Source: Pyronema omphalodes
Taxonomy: Eukaryota > Ascomycota > Pezizomycetes > Pezizales > Pyronemataceae
Assembly (NCBI GenBank): GCA_024516155.1
Contig: JAJJXM010000124.1
Coordinates: 1 to 52,629, forward strand
Direction: 5' to 3'
Length of the DNA: 52,629 nt
Positions within the stretch are counted from its first letter, which is position 1. Every line of letters begins with the position of its first letter. The notes under the pieces are model-generated. The model saw nothing but the letters and a program-made list of their open reading frames with translations, had not been told where the DNA came from and searched no databases. This document shows, piece by piece, positions 35,739 to 48,539 of this stretch. Both the position numbers and the translations under genes were made by a program.

Positions 35739-37615
35739 AGTAAGTGATTCGTCCCGATCAGACATTTCTAAAAGCATCGATGAGCAGGTCTTTCTATGGA
35801 TGACAGCGAAAATGAGCTTTAGAAAACAGCAATGAGAAGTACATGTTAACTGTATCTAACGTAACGCGTGTCATTATAGTGAGTAGGAAGCGCAAATTTC
35901 GAGATGGATCTACAGCAGCGCCACGTGACGCAAACACGAGAAAAACAGAATACCAGGTGAAGAGTACAACTCACAAAACTGTTAACAGGAAGGCGGCGAT
36001 TGCACAATCCCGCACGAATACACAGTCAGGACTTCTTGAGCAACCAGCTTCTCGTGAAGAGGACATGAACCCGTCTGCGTCCGCGGTGAAGCGGAAAAAG
36101 GGGAAGGTTAGGAAAAAGAAGAAGAAGCAAACACCAGGCTCTGCCTCCAAAGTTTCACTGTCCACATTCCCAACCGAAGTCCTTCAGTCAATTGTCGATT
36201 TCGTGAAAGGGTCCGATAGAGCAACCTGTAACCGACACTTGTTCAACCTTCGACTAGTCAACCGCTGAATCAGTGTCCTTGTTCAATCGGTTATCTATGA
36301 ATCTGTATGGATACCGCGCAAAACAGCCAGAAATCCTTCGGTTACAAAAGATGTACGCCAGCTCCTACGTCTGATTGATGGGAATCAGAGCCTTGCGACG
36401 TCCATCAAGGACGTGAGATACTATGAGATCCACCCGGTAGTGATGCAACGTGCAGAGTACAGCTTGGAAGAACTGAAACATGATCACAAAATCTACTCAG
36501 AGTTTGCGCAAGAGTTGGACCGGAAACGATCAAAAGGGGGGACCTTTGACTATTCTTTGAGCGAATCCAGTTTACCCGAAATGTCCATGTTATACGATAG
36601 CACGTGTACCCCACTGCTTTTTTCACGTTTGACATACCTCCGCAGCATGACATTTCATGGTTACGTTGGAGGAGGTTACGCCAATCTTCTGACACCCTGG
36701 GCAAAACAAATCTGGGGGCATATGCCACTAGGATCTCTAGAGGAGTTACGCTGGCAACCATTGGAGGAAGATTACTCCTACCAGCAGCTACGGTGGAGTC
36801 CAGGCGTCGGATCTATCACTCCCAAAAGAAAGCCACCGAATAATGACTGGAATGTCGTTTCCTTTCTCCAGTTTACGCCCCGTCTGAAACAGCTCAACAT
36901 CATACACGATATTTTCCTTGCCAGAGCAACCCCACAAACCACCCCGGTATTGCCTTCTTTGACAGCCATCTACATCCAATGCGAACAACCGGAAGAGACA
37001 TCCCAATGTATCTTCGAGCTTCTCAAATGTAGTCCAAACTTGAAAAGTCTGAAGAAATTCCATTTTGAGCCTTTCAAGGAACTCGAACTGAAAAAGTCAC
37101 TTCATCTGGTACGCAACTCCCTTGAAGAGATAGATATCTATGGGGAGTTTGAAGGCAGTTACGACATCAGCGGATGTATTGGATCGTTCAGTGAATTTCC
37201 TCTCCTTAAAAAACTAGCGATTGATGCGGCGGCGCTTCTTCCGTTATCATCTCAGTCCTGGCCCGCGGATTTCAGTCTTGTTAAACTGTTACCTTCCAGC
37301 ATTGAAGTATTGCATCTAAATCTTTTTGATACAGTTATCTTATTATCTGCAACCAAACCCGTTGATTCGGAAAATCCATTCCGATCCCCCTGGCATCCGG
37401 TGCTTTTCCCAGCATTTTATAAGTTGCTCGAGGATGTAGCGCTCGGCAAGGAGGTAGGTCCTCTGAAGAAGCTCAAAAGCATTGGTATCCATTGCGGTGC
37501 TTGGAGATTTTCCTCAATCAAGATCTCGGAGGAAGGTACAGAGAGACTTTCTGCAATCTGCAGGAGATTGGGAATCGAATGGAAATGGAGCGGCGGCAAA
37601 TTCAAGGACACCTAG
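35739..37615 (+). pseudogene. F-box protein, paralog F (one nonsense codon)
   Basis: The structure is join(35739, 35880..37615) with a 140-nt intron (35740-35879; donor GTAAGT, branch CTAAC, acceptor TATAG). The split start A|TG gives MSRKRKFRDGSTAA. A TGA at 36266-36268 falls just after LFNLRLVNR, inside the F-box region. The same frame then continues without interruption (VIYESVWIPRKTARNPSVTK) for over 440 codons to GGKFKDT. Full length would be 578 residues. The N-terminus has a basic run (KKGKVRKKKKKQ) and the F-box reads LSTFPTEVLQSIVDFVKG. With the F-box cut, the product is probably non-functional unless the stop is read through or the downstream ATG at 36413 is used. There is no mirror copy. 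Confidence 0.8.
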
Positions 37616-38162
37616 AGAACGCAAACGATATGCGCGTATATCGTTACGCTAGCATTGTTCAGTCAGTCGGAAATCGATGACGGAGTTTCTGATATTCGTA
37701 ACCCTTGTTTGTGCTTTACAGAATTCTGAAGGGTATCTGATTGCCATTTAAACATTTATAACTTTTCTTCCATAGTTTCCATATCATGACGTATAGTTCA
37801 AATCGACTTATCGTCCGTCCATGCGGAAGAAGCTCGTTTCCCCTGTAAAGCCCATCACTCAACACTGTTGTATTCATCGGTGTCATGTCAGGGAAAGTGC
37901 TTGGGGTCTGCATCCCAATATGCTGCGTTCACACAGAAGGAACAATTCACCAATAAGCAATATCCTATGGTGCTCAAAGTTTGAGATCAGGTAGCGCCTT
38001 AGTATTTCTTGGCAAATTCAAAGAATGTGTGGCCCTTACCACAAGCCGAGTCATTTCCCGTGCACGACTTTGTCGCGTCCCTGGGCAACGATTTTAGTCT
38101 GTATATCCCATCAGAACTGGAACACAATATAGTCAATGAACAAACTAATCAATACCTCGTGT
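37616..38162. other. 3' flank of gene F up to right-arm edge
   Basis: Non-coding. Homology with the left arm begins near 38163. No gene seen. Confidence 0.4.
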
Positions 38163-38478
38163 AACTTAAGTGCAAGAATTTTTTATTAACCGACAATGCA
38201 TTTAATGGAGGAAAATATCACGATCATTGTACAGAGGAGCAATATGATGTTCTGGAAAAGCCAAATCCGGGTCCGTTCACGGTACATACGTTGATATGGG
38301 CTACATGACAAAATATGGAAAGTAAAAACAGAAACAGATAAATGTAAACCGACAATGCTCAATACAAACAGGGAAATACACTGTCGCGCATTCCTTCGAA
38401 TAGAAAATTCAGTTCTGATTGCATAATTAAAGCCTGTTTGATATGGTTCAGTGTTCCTTCTTTGGTGTTGCAAGGCTT

Positions 38479-40399
38479 TCATATTCCAGTGACTGTTGAC
38501 TCGTATTCAATTCCCAATGTGTCACACATTGCCGGAAGTGATTCTCTTCCTCGCTTCGGGATCAACACCAATCCAGATGAGAAACGTTCGTCATGAATAC
38601 TGATACTTCGGAGCTTCGGAAACGGACTAGTCCTCCTGAGAAGTGTGACGTCCTTGAGGATCTCATACAGTCTCGATGACCGCTCCTGTAACCGTGCAGA
38701 GAGCTGTGGTTCTTTTGAACTCAACAGTTTAGTCCGGGAAACAAAGAAAATCGTATCATATATGTATAGATGTAGCGATTCTAAGGTGGGAGGTAATAGT
38801 TCAAGCATACTGTGATCACCGGGCCAGCCTTGTGGTGAGGATGGAACTAACCCCTTCACATCAATTGATATTTTCCTGAGCTTCGGAAAATCGTGAAACG
38901 GTCCAACTATCCCGGTGCCGCTGGTATTCAATTTAATCGCCGCATCAATGTTGATCTCTTCAATGCTGTTTCTAACGAGATTTAACGCTTGTTTCAGTGG
39001 GAGTGCGTCGTAAGGTCCCGGATAGGGAGTATGCGGATGACATATTTTGACTGTCTTTAGCACCGGAGTACACTTCGCCAGTTCCAACAGGCATTGCGAA
39101 ATCTGCCTCGGATCCTGATAATGGGCCTCCATGTGAAATGCCGTCAAAATCTGTAACACGGGCAGGTTATGGGGTGTTGCTCTCTCGAAGAACTGATTGT
39201 TTATCAAGGTAAGTTGTTTTAGGCCTGGTGTGAAACGCAAGAACGAAATGATATTCCAGTCATTATTTGGTGGCTCTGATTTACCAGCAGCGAGGCTATC
39301 ATTGTATGGATTGTTCGCAGGCCACGACATTCGCTCGTACATCTCCCAACTTCGCCCGTGTTGCCAGCGTAAGACTTCAAGAGAACGCAGTGGCCAGTGT
39401 TCCCATATCGCCTTTGCCCAGGGTGTTAGAAGTATGGCGTATCCTCCTCCCACGTAGCCAGAGAATATAAGAATACGTAGGTTGGTAAGTCGTGACAATA
39501 CCAATGGGGTACACATTTGGTCGTAGACTTTCAAAGTTTCGCGTTGGCCGGATTGGTGTAATGGGTAGCCAAAGGTCTTTCCTGCCGACATTTCCAGCTC
39601 CATTTTTTCGGCAAACTGTGAGTAGATACTGTAATCGTGATTCTGGTCTTGCGAGCTGCAATGAGCATCTTCACGACGGTGCGGGTAGGCCTCATACAAG
39701 GTAAGCTCCTTGATACATGTTGCAAGGCTCGGATTCAGGTCAATCAGACGAAGGAGCTGGCGAACATCGTTCGTAACTGCTGGACGACGACAGCTACGCC
39801 TTGGTATGCGAACAGACTCGAACAGGACTGGTTGCAGAAGGTAACGAAATTCGCGATTTACGAGCCGAAGGTTAAGCAGATCCGGATGACAGCTAGCAGT
39901 TTTATCTCCTTTAACGAAGCCAATGATTGAATATAGAATCTCAGTTGGACATTTTGACAAAGGTGAGGCGGGGGCAGAGCTTGGATGATCTGTTCTTGCA
40001 GGTTGGTGCTTCTTCCGCTTCGTCTTTCGCTTCTTTCGGTTAGGCAGGGCGGATGGCAGATTGTCGTTATCGATTGCAAAAATCAGTTGATTGTCGTCAG
40101 GGGTGCCTAGCGTCTTCTTTGCCTTTGGTGTCCCAAGCTCGCTGGTGGTTGCCACCGTTTCCGGAGGCGTGTTCTTTTCCGCGGGTTCCGTGTGTCGCGT
40201 ATTTGTCCCGGCTCCCGCTGCTGCAGATCCAGCTCGGTTTGTGCGTCTCTTTCCCACTAGAAATAAAAAAACTCAATAAGTTAGATATACTCCACATGTC
40301 GACCCAATGCCTTCCGACGAAGTTGTTGTCAACGTCATCCAGAGGAACATCTGCTCCTGGGTCTTTTCCGGGATTTCTGATACGGATGGACCACTCACT
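38479..40399 (-). CDS. F-box protein, paralog D' (intact)
   Basis: Predicted 592-residue F-box protein, the intact mirror of D. Coding is join(40399, 40256..38479) with a 142-nt intron (40398-40257; donor GTGAGT, branch CTAAC, acceptor TTTCTAG). The split start A|TG gives MGKRRTNRAGS. Seen: N-terminus with TNTRHTEPAEK (similar to B), basic stretch KKRKTKRKKHQ, F-box (LSKCPTEILYSIIGFVKG), and a leucine-rich C-terminal region (LPPTLESLHLYIYDTIFFV). Unlike A, B and E it has no acidic tail. At the position of the D stop it keeps YERMSW. Function beyond an F-box adaptor is unknown. Confidence 0.88.
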
Positions 40400-40522
40400 T
40401 TTGATCGTCTGGTAGTTTTTTATTGTTCTCTGCTCACGACTTGTAGAGCTTGAAGGTGTCGTGGAGTATGCAGAAATCCAGGTTCAAGCTTTTCTAAGTC
40501 GGTTAAACGTTGACAAGCAGCA

Positions 40523-40531
40523 TGTCTTGGC
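40523..40531 (-). promoter_or_regulatory. GCCAAGACA promoter element of gene D'
   Basis: Minus-strand GCCAAGACA within GGACGCCAAGACATGC, 133 nt upstream of the donor. CACGACACC follows in the untranslated exon (40455-40463). Confidence 0.5.
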
Positions 40532-41583
40532 GTCCGGAGTACGTTGGCCACCGGTCTTTCGCATCCTGTTGTCATGTGAACATCAATGACGTTTGATGAC
40601 TGGACTCGACCCTTATACATCCCGGTTGAAGATACTGTAAGGATGATAATACCATTGCTGTGAACATGTATTTACCTTCATCCACGGTATTACATTTACA
40701 GGAAATGGCACGTTGTGCAGAAGAAAAATGAGTACGTACGACAATTGATCGCGCTAGGTGTGTACCAGGTCCAGAAGCGCATTTGGTAAACCACAAGAAC
40801 AATCAAAGACTATTCAACTATAATATTAATCAGGTAATACAAACAACAAGAGGTTTACATCGATATTCGTTTCCGTGAAAATCGTCCAAAAAGATTGATA
40901 TTGACGTCCATGATGTACTTGCTTCCCCACTCACGTTACGTTTGTGATTCACGCAGTAGATTTCGCGATCGATTACCGAGTGACGCTAATGCACACGCGA
41001 CGTAAGCGAGCGGCGAGCCCACCAGTGGCCGTGGCTAAATGCGTTTTCAGGGATACGCGTCGTGTCGCGTCCTGTCGTGAATCCCGTTCTGCAGTGCTGA
41101 CTCGGCATGCGGTCTTGAAAAATAGCGCACGAGCGCGTCGGGAAACAGTGCATGTAACGTCACTAGTCTCATTCCAGGCGCGATAAATGTTCTACGCTGA
41201 CCGTGATGAACCCTTCCAGATTAGATAGTCAGAAGCGTGGAATATATGGCACTGGTGTATGAATCACATTCCCTAACAGAAACGATAGAAGATGAACACA
41301 TAATGCATTTACAGTTACACACTGCGATGGTCATGACAGAGAGGAGCAATGTGTGATTCTGGAGAATACAACTTCTCAACCGTACTGGCAGTATCGGTTC
41401 AAAGGAGCTACAGGGAAAAATATCAAAAATTAAAAGAAAAAGAGGACGATCTGATGTAACATTTCGTAATACGGACAAGGAGAAACACAGTGGTAAATTA
41501 CGTCGAGTAGAAGCGACAGTAATACACACTATGTCTAGATGAGTCCTGACAGCACTATAAAAGCATGCAACAATATCGCCCAG
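40532..41583. other. D'-C' intergenic region
   Basis: About 1.2 kb against 1.6 kb in the left arm. It holds motif copy 5 (41041-41070, degenerate) and the C' 3' flank. No gene seen. Confidence 0.5.
41041..41070 (-). repeat. GACGCG / ATCCCTGAAAACGC motif, copy 5 (degenerate)
   Basis: Mirror of the copy at 15248. On the plus strand it reads GCGTTTTCAGGGATACGCGT then CGTGTCGCG. It is the weakest of the six. Confidence 0.45.
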
Positions 41584-43498
41584 CTATATTTGTTTCGCGT
41601 ACCAGGGGTCATTGATATCGCTGGAGTTTCGGGGGCGTTTAATCCCCAATAACTTGCAAATTTCATCAAGTCTTTCACCTTCGTTCGTGATCCGCCGGTC
41701 TTCTGATTCCCAAAGCTCGTTTTGAATAGTGATCCGTCGGAGGTTCGTCAATAGACTAGTCCTAGTCGGACACATGAGATCCTGGAGGATTTCAAGGAGT
41801 CTCCGGAATCGCTCCCGAAGCCAGGCAGATTGATGTGGACCCCCTTGATCCACCGGTTGAATGACAGATACATCAAAAATCGTATCATATACGTACAGAT
41901 GTAGCGATTCTAAGGTGGGAGGTAACATTTCACGGATACTGCAATCACCTGGCCAGCTCTGCGATGACACTGGAACTAGTGCCATTATATCCGTTGCTAT
42001 TCTTCTGAGATTTGGAAAATCGTGGAATAGTCCGAGTCCTCCGGTGGCGCTGGAATCCATTTTAATTTTCCCAGTAATTACGATCTCTTCAATGCTGTTT
42101 CGAACAAGATATAATGCCTGTTGTAGTGCCACTCCCTTGTAAGGCGGGGAACTGCTAGGATACCAATGCCACATATCGATAGCCTTTAAAACCGGACAAC
42201 ACTTCGCAAGTTGCAACAGGCATTTCACATTGTCTTCTGGATTTTCCGCCTTAATCTCCACAGCTGTTAAAAACTGTAACAAGGGCGGGTTGTGTGGGGT
42301 TGCTCTGTCAAGGAAATAATCGGAGTGGATGTCAAGTTGTTTGAGGCCTGGTGCGAACCGTAGAAAAGCAATCACATTCCAGTCATTGTTCGGTATCTTT
42401 GCTGGGTCCAGCCATCTGCGGTAATCATATCCATCGTATGTGGGCCAGTATGTGCGCTCGTAGTCGTAATCGATAAACTGTGGTTCCCAGCACAAAACTT
42501 CCACAGATTTCAGTGGCGTCTGTTCCCAGATTTCCTTTGCCAATGGTGTCAGCAGTAAGGCATATCCCCCTCCAACATGACCGTAAAATGAAAGTTTCCG
42601 TAGGTTCGTCAATCGCGACAGGAGAAGTGGGGCACACATGTTGTTATACTGCTCGGATATGTCGTGCTTGTCCGATGGACGTACAGAGAAGACAAACGTC
42701 GCTGACTTCTGGCACAGTTCTCTGGCATACCGCAAGAAGATATTACAATCGTCATTTAGTTCTTCCAAGTAGTAATTATTCGTAATCATATCACCAGGGC
42801 CTGTCTCATAGTAGCTAAGTTCCTTAATATCTTTGGCCAGACTCGGGTTTCCTTCAATCAGACGCAGAAGTTTGCGAATGTCTTTAGTAAGTGCACGATC
42901 TGTACCACATTCTGGTGGCATCCGCACTGACCCGAAGATGATAGGTTGCAGAAGGTAACGGAAATGGCGGTTCACAAGTCGGAGTTCGGACAAAGCACGG
43001 TTGCTGGTTCTTCTTTCAGCCATTCTGATGAATCCGATGATTGAAAGTAGAACCTCAGCCGGACACGCTGACAAGGACGCTTCGGAGGTATAGGTGGGCT
43101 GAACCGTCGGTTGCAATTTTTGCTTCTTAGTCTTCGTCTTTCGCTTCTTCCGTTTCTCCTGCGCAGAAAACGACGCGTGTTCTTCAGCGTGAGATGTCGG
43201 TTGAACGTTTATTCTGGGGCCCGAAAGATTATGCTCACTGGATGTTGTAACCACAGTGTCTGTTGTAACGGTTTTCGGAGGCGTAATTGTGTTCCGTGAT
43301 CCTTTGTGTTGTCTATCTGATTCAGGAGACACAGCGATCGATACAAGCTTTTTCTTGCCTTTTTTTCCCACTATTACACATTAGATATACTGTACTTCGA
43401 CTCTGACATACATTTGTGCATGTGTTGGGACAGGGATACGTAGAAACATGGGATACGGTGTTCACTTGAAAATATTCAATCTGGTTGGACCACTTACT
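41584..43498 (-). CDS. F-box protein, paralog C' (intact)
   Basis: Predicted 595-residue F-box protein, the intact mirror of C. Coding is join(43498, 43370..41584) with a 127-nt intron (43497-43371; donor GTAAGT, branch CTAAT, acceptor TAATAG). The split start A|TG gives MGKKGKKKLVS. Seen: Ser/Thr-rich N-terminus, basic run (KRKKRKTKTKKQ), F-box (LSACPAEVLLSIIGFIRM), and a leucine-rich C-terminal region (LPPTLESLHLYVYDTIF). No acidic tail. It has Tyr where C has the TAG. It differs from C by scattered substitutions, with no indel over the full length. Confidence 0.88.
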
Positions 43499-43598
43499 TT
43501 CGAACGTTCGATGTCTAGGGCGTGCAGAACTTGAAGGTGGCGTGAAGAAGGGATGGGCTGAGGTAAAAGTCGCTCTTCCGGAGGATTATATATCAGAC

Positions 43599-43607
43599 TG
43601 TCTTGGC
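43599..43607 (-). promoter_or_regulatory. GCCAAGACA promoter element of gene C'
   Basis: Minus-strand GGCGCCAAGACAGTC, 110 nt upstream of the donor, with GATATATAAT just downstream. Confidence 0.5.
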
Positions 43608-44401
43608 GCCGGGACAGTCTCAGCCACCCGAATGTTCCATTCTGGTGGCCCACCGACCATGAAACCCGTTCTACAATCGTCTTTGACCCATGGATATCTG
43701 GGTTTTATATACCTGAAGGGAGGTAATTCCATTGCAACGAGCTCGCAGTACCCACCATCAGAGAATGACGTTGTGAGGCAATACAGCTTCTTGAAAAGTG
43801 ATATATTTCACCTATGAAAAATGCACGAATATCAGCATCTTGAACCCTTCGGTACACGTATGTCGCTCCTGCGATACGGCTCTCACCATCAATCATTTGG
43901 ATTATTGTATATTCCAAATCTCCACTGGACTGCTTCCAGGACGATTTCAGGTTCTCACGTGACCCTCACGTTACCTCTTACGACTGTCAGGTAGAATGAT
44001 GTGCTTTTATGGTGCATATTGTAGCATGTATTTCATCGTTCAGTACATTCCACGCATGATATTCAGCCCTAAACCCCGGTTTCGTCAGCGCAGGACCTGT
44101 CTTTTGACCTTGCCGGTACCGAATCGTGTATCCTACATACCAGCTGTACCTACACCATGGCCATTGGTATTCATGTTGAAAGAAAACACGGTTTGTCTTG
44201 CTAGAAATGGCTCTCCGGTTTAGCTAATTGAGCGTGTCGAGTATTGGAATGAAGACATTTGACAAGGGAATAATGATAGAGATACATAGGAAAAAAACTT
44301 ATCAAGAAGGCGATGTCACTGTAACTGTAAACTGCAGCATATATTGGCTTGGCAATATCCCCACCACGCGTGGCTTACACGGGCGTTCTTTGGTGAACCG
44401 T

Positions 44402-44440
44402 GACGCGACGCGACGCGACGTGAATCCCTGCAAACGCGTC
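44402..44440 (+). repeat. GACGCG / ATCCCTGCAAACGCG motif, copy 6
   Basis: Three to four GACGC iterations, then GTGAATCCCTGCAAACGCGT. It is better kept than its mirror at 11461 and almost the same as the copy at 27249. Confidence 0.65.
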
Positions 44441-44924
44441 CCGCAAGCATGACCCGCGGACTGTCGTAGCTCGCTTCTACATGAGCACCATTCTGAGACG
44501 AAAGCGTGATACTGATGCTGATGCTACTTGTCTTCAATCAATACGTTAACACAGAAAAGACAAGAACAACTTGATGAACCACAGATAATGGAGAATGGTA
44601 CACCACAGACCGGAGAGCCTGAATCATATGGACAACTACAGCAGATCAGGGTGAAATATCTTAACACAGTGCGCACGCGTCATAATGAGTCGATGCATGC
44701 ACCACGATTGTCAGTATACAACACACACTGACAGCCTTTGATGAGTTGCAATCAGATATTGTATCGTAACCAACAAGATCCCAGGATATCACTGCAAGTC
44801 AATCCTCCTTGTTCTGTGCTATGTCGTCCACAAGCGATGATGCCATAGTTTCTGTCTGCTGCCAATACCCATCCCGGAAATAGAGGTAACAGTAAAAACC
44901 GAGGACTGACAATTTACTGTAATA

Positions 44925-44985
44925 GTAGAACTTGCCATAACCTTAGGATCCCAGGCGACTATGAATCAATAAATAAGTTATAACG
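44925..44985 (+). mobile_element. Possible LINE 3'-end relic (mirror copy)
   Basis: GCCATAACCTTAGG, then GAATCAATAAATAAG. Same reading as the relic at 10921. Confidence 0.3.
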
Positions 44986-45151
44986 ATATCCTCATGACCA
45001 TTGCACGTTGACAGTGTTTAGGGAAGAGTGGGCTGGTCAAGAGCATCATCCTTCGGCATGCTATCGCTGTTTGTTTGTAAGTTTTTGCCCTTGTTAGGAA
45101 GCACGGCTCGGTTTGAGTTGTTGATTGTTTTCCTCTCACTTTCAAGAAGAC

Positions 45152-45160
45152 GCCAAGATA
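45152..45160 (+). promoter_or_regulatory. GCCAAGATA promoter element of gene B'
   Basis: GCCAAGATA, 126 nt upstream of the gene B' donor, as in B. Confidence 0.5.
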
Positions 45161-45276
45161 AACTGCTGTAGAAGCGACCTCAGAAATATTTTACCTCCAC
45201 TCCCACATACTCCACCACACCGTCATGCCCTGCAATTGCTGAACATCCAACCGCAGAAAAACATCAGACAACAGGA

Positions 45277-47356
45277 AGTGAGTGCTCTGTCCCTATGAGA
45301 AATGTCCGAAGGAACTCAGGAGCCAACGTTCCTCTTGATTACGTTGCAAACAACTGCACAGGACCCGTTGAGCAATACATATAGAGTATATCTAACAGAA
45401 CGAGTTTCATTTCTAGTGGGAAAGAAACGCAAAAACCGAGCCGAATCTACATCAGCGGAATCTGAGACAAATACGCGACAGCAAGTGTCCCCGGAACAGC
45501 CAACGCCGCCGGAACCTATTGCATCAAACAGACGGCTTTTAAGATTCAGCGCAACGAAGATGTTAAGCACCCTTGTTGACAAGCAACTGGCATTGACAAT
45601 TGATGACAACGATTCATCACCTTCCCGGCCGAAACGAAAGATGCGAGAGACGAAGATCAACGAGCAACAACTTGGAGCAACGCTTCTGCCGAGTTCTAAA
45701 ACTGCCATCTCCTTGTCAGCATGCCCTACAGACGTTCTTGATAAAATCATTCGATTTCTGAGAGGGCCCCTCACAGCAGGCGTTCACGATGATTTATTAA
45801 ACCTGAGACTAGTAAGTCGCGGATTTAGCTACCTTGTGCAACCTGTCGTCTTCGAGACTATTTTCATACCGACAAGAACTTCCCACCATCCTCAACTTAC
45901 GAATGAGGTTCGCAAGCTACTGCGTCTGATAGATCTGAATCCCAGCCTCGCGACATGTATAAAGAATGTCTTCTACTTCGAGAGCCGCCCAGAAAAGGCA
46001 ATGCCCGTCCTGTGGAGCTGGAAAGATCTGGAACACGATTACCAGATTTATTTAGAGTTCGATCAGATCATGGGGCCGAAGACATCGACAGGGAAGACGT
46101 TCAACAATCCTCCAAACCCATTGCAACTACGCAACACGTTGGACGTATACGACCAGATGTGTGTCCCACTCCTATTGTCCCGACTGAACAATCTACGATT
46201 TCTTGATATTCAGTGCTACGGGGGAGGTGTCTACTCCTCGCTTTTGACGCCATGGGCACAGAAAATATGGGAGCACGTGCCACTGAAATCGCTGGAAGTC
46301 TTGTCTTGGCAATCACGTAGAGCGGATGAAGATCATCAGCGGATGCTGTGGCCTGCACACGATACATACCATTCTCAGTCTGCCATCACACTCGAGAAGC
46401 CGTCAAATAATGCCTGGAATCTGCTTGGCTTTCTCCCTTTTGCACCTGGCCTCCAGAAGCTTACCATCATGGACGATATGTTTCTTGCTAGAGCAACACC
46501 CAATATACTGCCAACCATGCCGTTTTTGATATCAATCTGTCTTGTCAGCGGGCATCCGAAAGAGACCATGCAATGTCTGTTGAAACTTCTCCACTGCTGT
46601 CCGGTTTTGAAACGTCTGCGAACATCCGATTGGAAGGCTTTTCCGGCATCAACATTCAGGAAGGCGTTACGGCTGGTACGGAATACCATCGAAGACATTG
46701 ATATAAGCGGCACGTTCAATGGCATTTCAAGTACTAATGGAGGAATTGGGCCGTTCCAGGATTTCCTAAAGCTCAGAAAGATATCAGTAAATTTGGCAGC
46801 TCTTGCTCCATTGTCACCTGCGGGCTGGCCCGAGGCTTTCAGTCTGTTCGAATTGTTGCCACCACATCTCGAATCTTTTCATCTTCATATCACTGACGCT
46901 GATGTTGCTCGGTTTAAATCTCAGCTAAAGCATCAGCAAGTCCCAGTAAAATACCAGCGGTTTTCAGAACTCATTGGAAGACTTTACGAGCTACTTGAAA
47001 ACGTAGCACTTGCCAAGAAGAGCGGACAGTTGACAAGGCTCTGTAGTATCCGTTTGCAAAACCCATGCTGGAGATATTCAAAAAACGGGGACACGGAAGA
47101 CGGTTCAAACAGACTTGCTGCAACTTGTGCCGCCTTGGGAATTGAATGGAAATGCCGTGTCAACGACTCTTCTGTCACAGAAACAGAATCAGCAATGGAC
47201 ACGGACACGGATCCGGACACGGAAATCGACACATACCTGCACACAGATACTGACTCTCACTCGGAGTGGGACTCGGACTGGGTAGAAGACTGGTCACCGC
47301 ACGGGATACGTTGTATTCATGATTCTATGGAAATGCAGCTTTCACGACTCTTCTGA
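45277..47356 (+). CDS. F-box protein, paralog B' (intact)
   Basis: Predicted 646-residue F-box protein, mirror of B and also intact. Coding is join(45277, 45417..47356) with a 139-nt intron (45278-45416; donor GTGAGT, branch CTAAC, acceptor TTTCTAG). The split start A|TG gives MGKKRKNRAEST. The intron is open in frame and contains ATG at 45302, which would add 38 residues if retained. Seen: polar N-terminus, F-box (LSACPTDVLDKIIRFLRG), leucine-rich C-terminal region, Asp/Thr/Glu tail (MDTDTDPDTEIDTYLHTDTD). Differences from B are scattered substitutions that keep the frame, so both copies may be under selection. Confidence 0.87.
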
Positions 47357-47495
47357 CGCAGAAGCAGAATCAGAAATCGACACCGACACGGACGCGGAAA
47401 TAAACACACACTTGGAGACAGACTCAGACTCTCACTCGGAGTGGGACTCGGATTGGGTAATAGACTTGTTACCGTACCCGGCAATGGATTGGTAA
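47357..47495 (+). pseudogene. Stranded duplicate of the gene B' acidic tail
   Basis: In a frame offset from B', the sequence after the stop encodes HDSSDAEAESEIDTDTDAEI and then HSEWDSDWVIDLLPYPAMDW and a stop. It is the mirror of the duplicate after B. Confidence 0.6.
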
Positions 47496-48432
47496 ACTTC
47501 GGGATACATCATTTACCTTAAACCTCAAAAGTAACCGGATGTAGTTTCTTATATTGTTGATTCTACCCTAATACCTTTAGCAGAGTGTATCAGCTAGTTA
47601 GCACATAATTTTCGATTGCCATATCATGTTTTCTTTTTTTTTGCTCTCAATATCGTTCCATGTAGAAAATTGAAGAAATTCATCCCTGAATGGCAGCAGT
47701 TGGTTTATCCATCAAAATTGACCGGGATTTAAGTTCCTAGATTGATGATTCTACCCTAATATCTTTAGCAGAGTGTATCAGCCTGTTTGCACCACGTAAC
47801 TCTCGACTGCCATATCATGTTTTCTGTTTTTTTTTGTTTTCCGTCAATATCGTTCCATGTAGCACATTTGAGGAAGTTGATCCTGAATGGCAGGAGTTGC
47901 TTTATCCATCACAGGCGATTCTTCCTCTCTCAGAACCATGATAATGTTCTCAAATTGATTGCCCTGTGCATTCTTTCTCAATTGGCGCTGTGGAGGGATA
48001 CCGTTGATGTACTAGCGCTGTGCATGGTATGTACCTACCGTGTGGTCCGGCTAGCGTCGGGACCTTCCGACAAGCTGTATGAAATTCATTGCGTCCTGAA
48101 TGTGCCCAGGCATGCCACATGCGCTGTTCCGAACCCTTCAATGTCAGTTTCCCATCTCCTCCGATAGCATTTGGGATTGTCCTTTGACACTTCTATTCCA
48201 ACTTGGCCAATTTCCGTGGGACCAGTAACCAGTGACCTTTGAAAGTATTATGTTTAAGCCCGGAAGACGTCGTTGAAGTATTATTGTTTCCCGTATGGTG
48301 ATATAAGTGGCGTAATCGAACATCAGAACGAAGCCAGTTATTTGTCCTTGTGCAATTTGGTACTCAAAAGTAATTTATTTGATGGGTGCTATATTCCGGA
48401 GGAGCATATTTAGAGTATGTGCTTGTCCTGTT
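47496..48432. other. B'-A' intergenic region with tandem duplication
   Basis: Two degenerate direct units (about 47530-47700 and 47700-47900), each with CAGAGTGTATCAGC, CATATCATGTTTTC, a T-tract, TCAATATCGTTCCATGTAG and a CTGAATGGCAG segment. Mirror of 8010-8390. No gene seen. Confidence 0.6.
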
Positions 48433-48441
48433 GCCAAGATA
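48433..48441 (+). promoter_or_regulatory. GCCAAGATA promoter element of gene A'
   Basis: GCCAAGATACACTC, 108 nt upstream of the donor. CACGACACC follows in the untranslated exon (48495-48503). Confidence 0.5.
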
Positions 48442-48539
48442 CACTCCCATGAAATTTGATCGACACGCCTGTTGCCCTCAACCTCATCAGACACCACGAC
48501 ACCTTCCATCTTTACGAACCTTAAACATCAACGTTAAAA

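Larger units (their letters stand above)
43608..45151. other. Divergent C'-B' intergenic region
   Basis: Mirror of the B-C region. It holds motif copy 6 (44402-44440) and a LINE-like 3' relic (about 44925-44985). No gene seen. Confidence 0.5.
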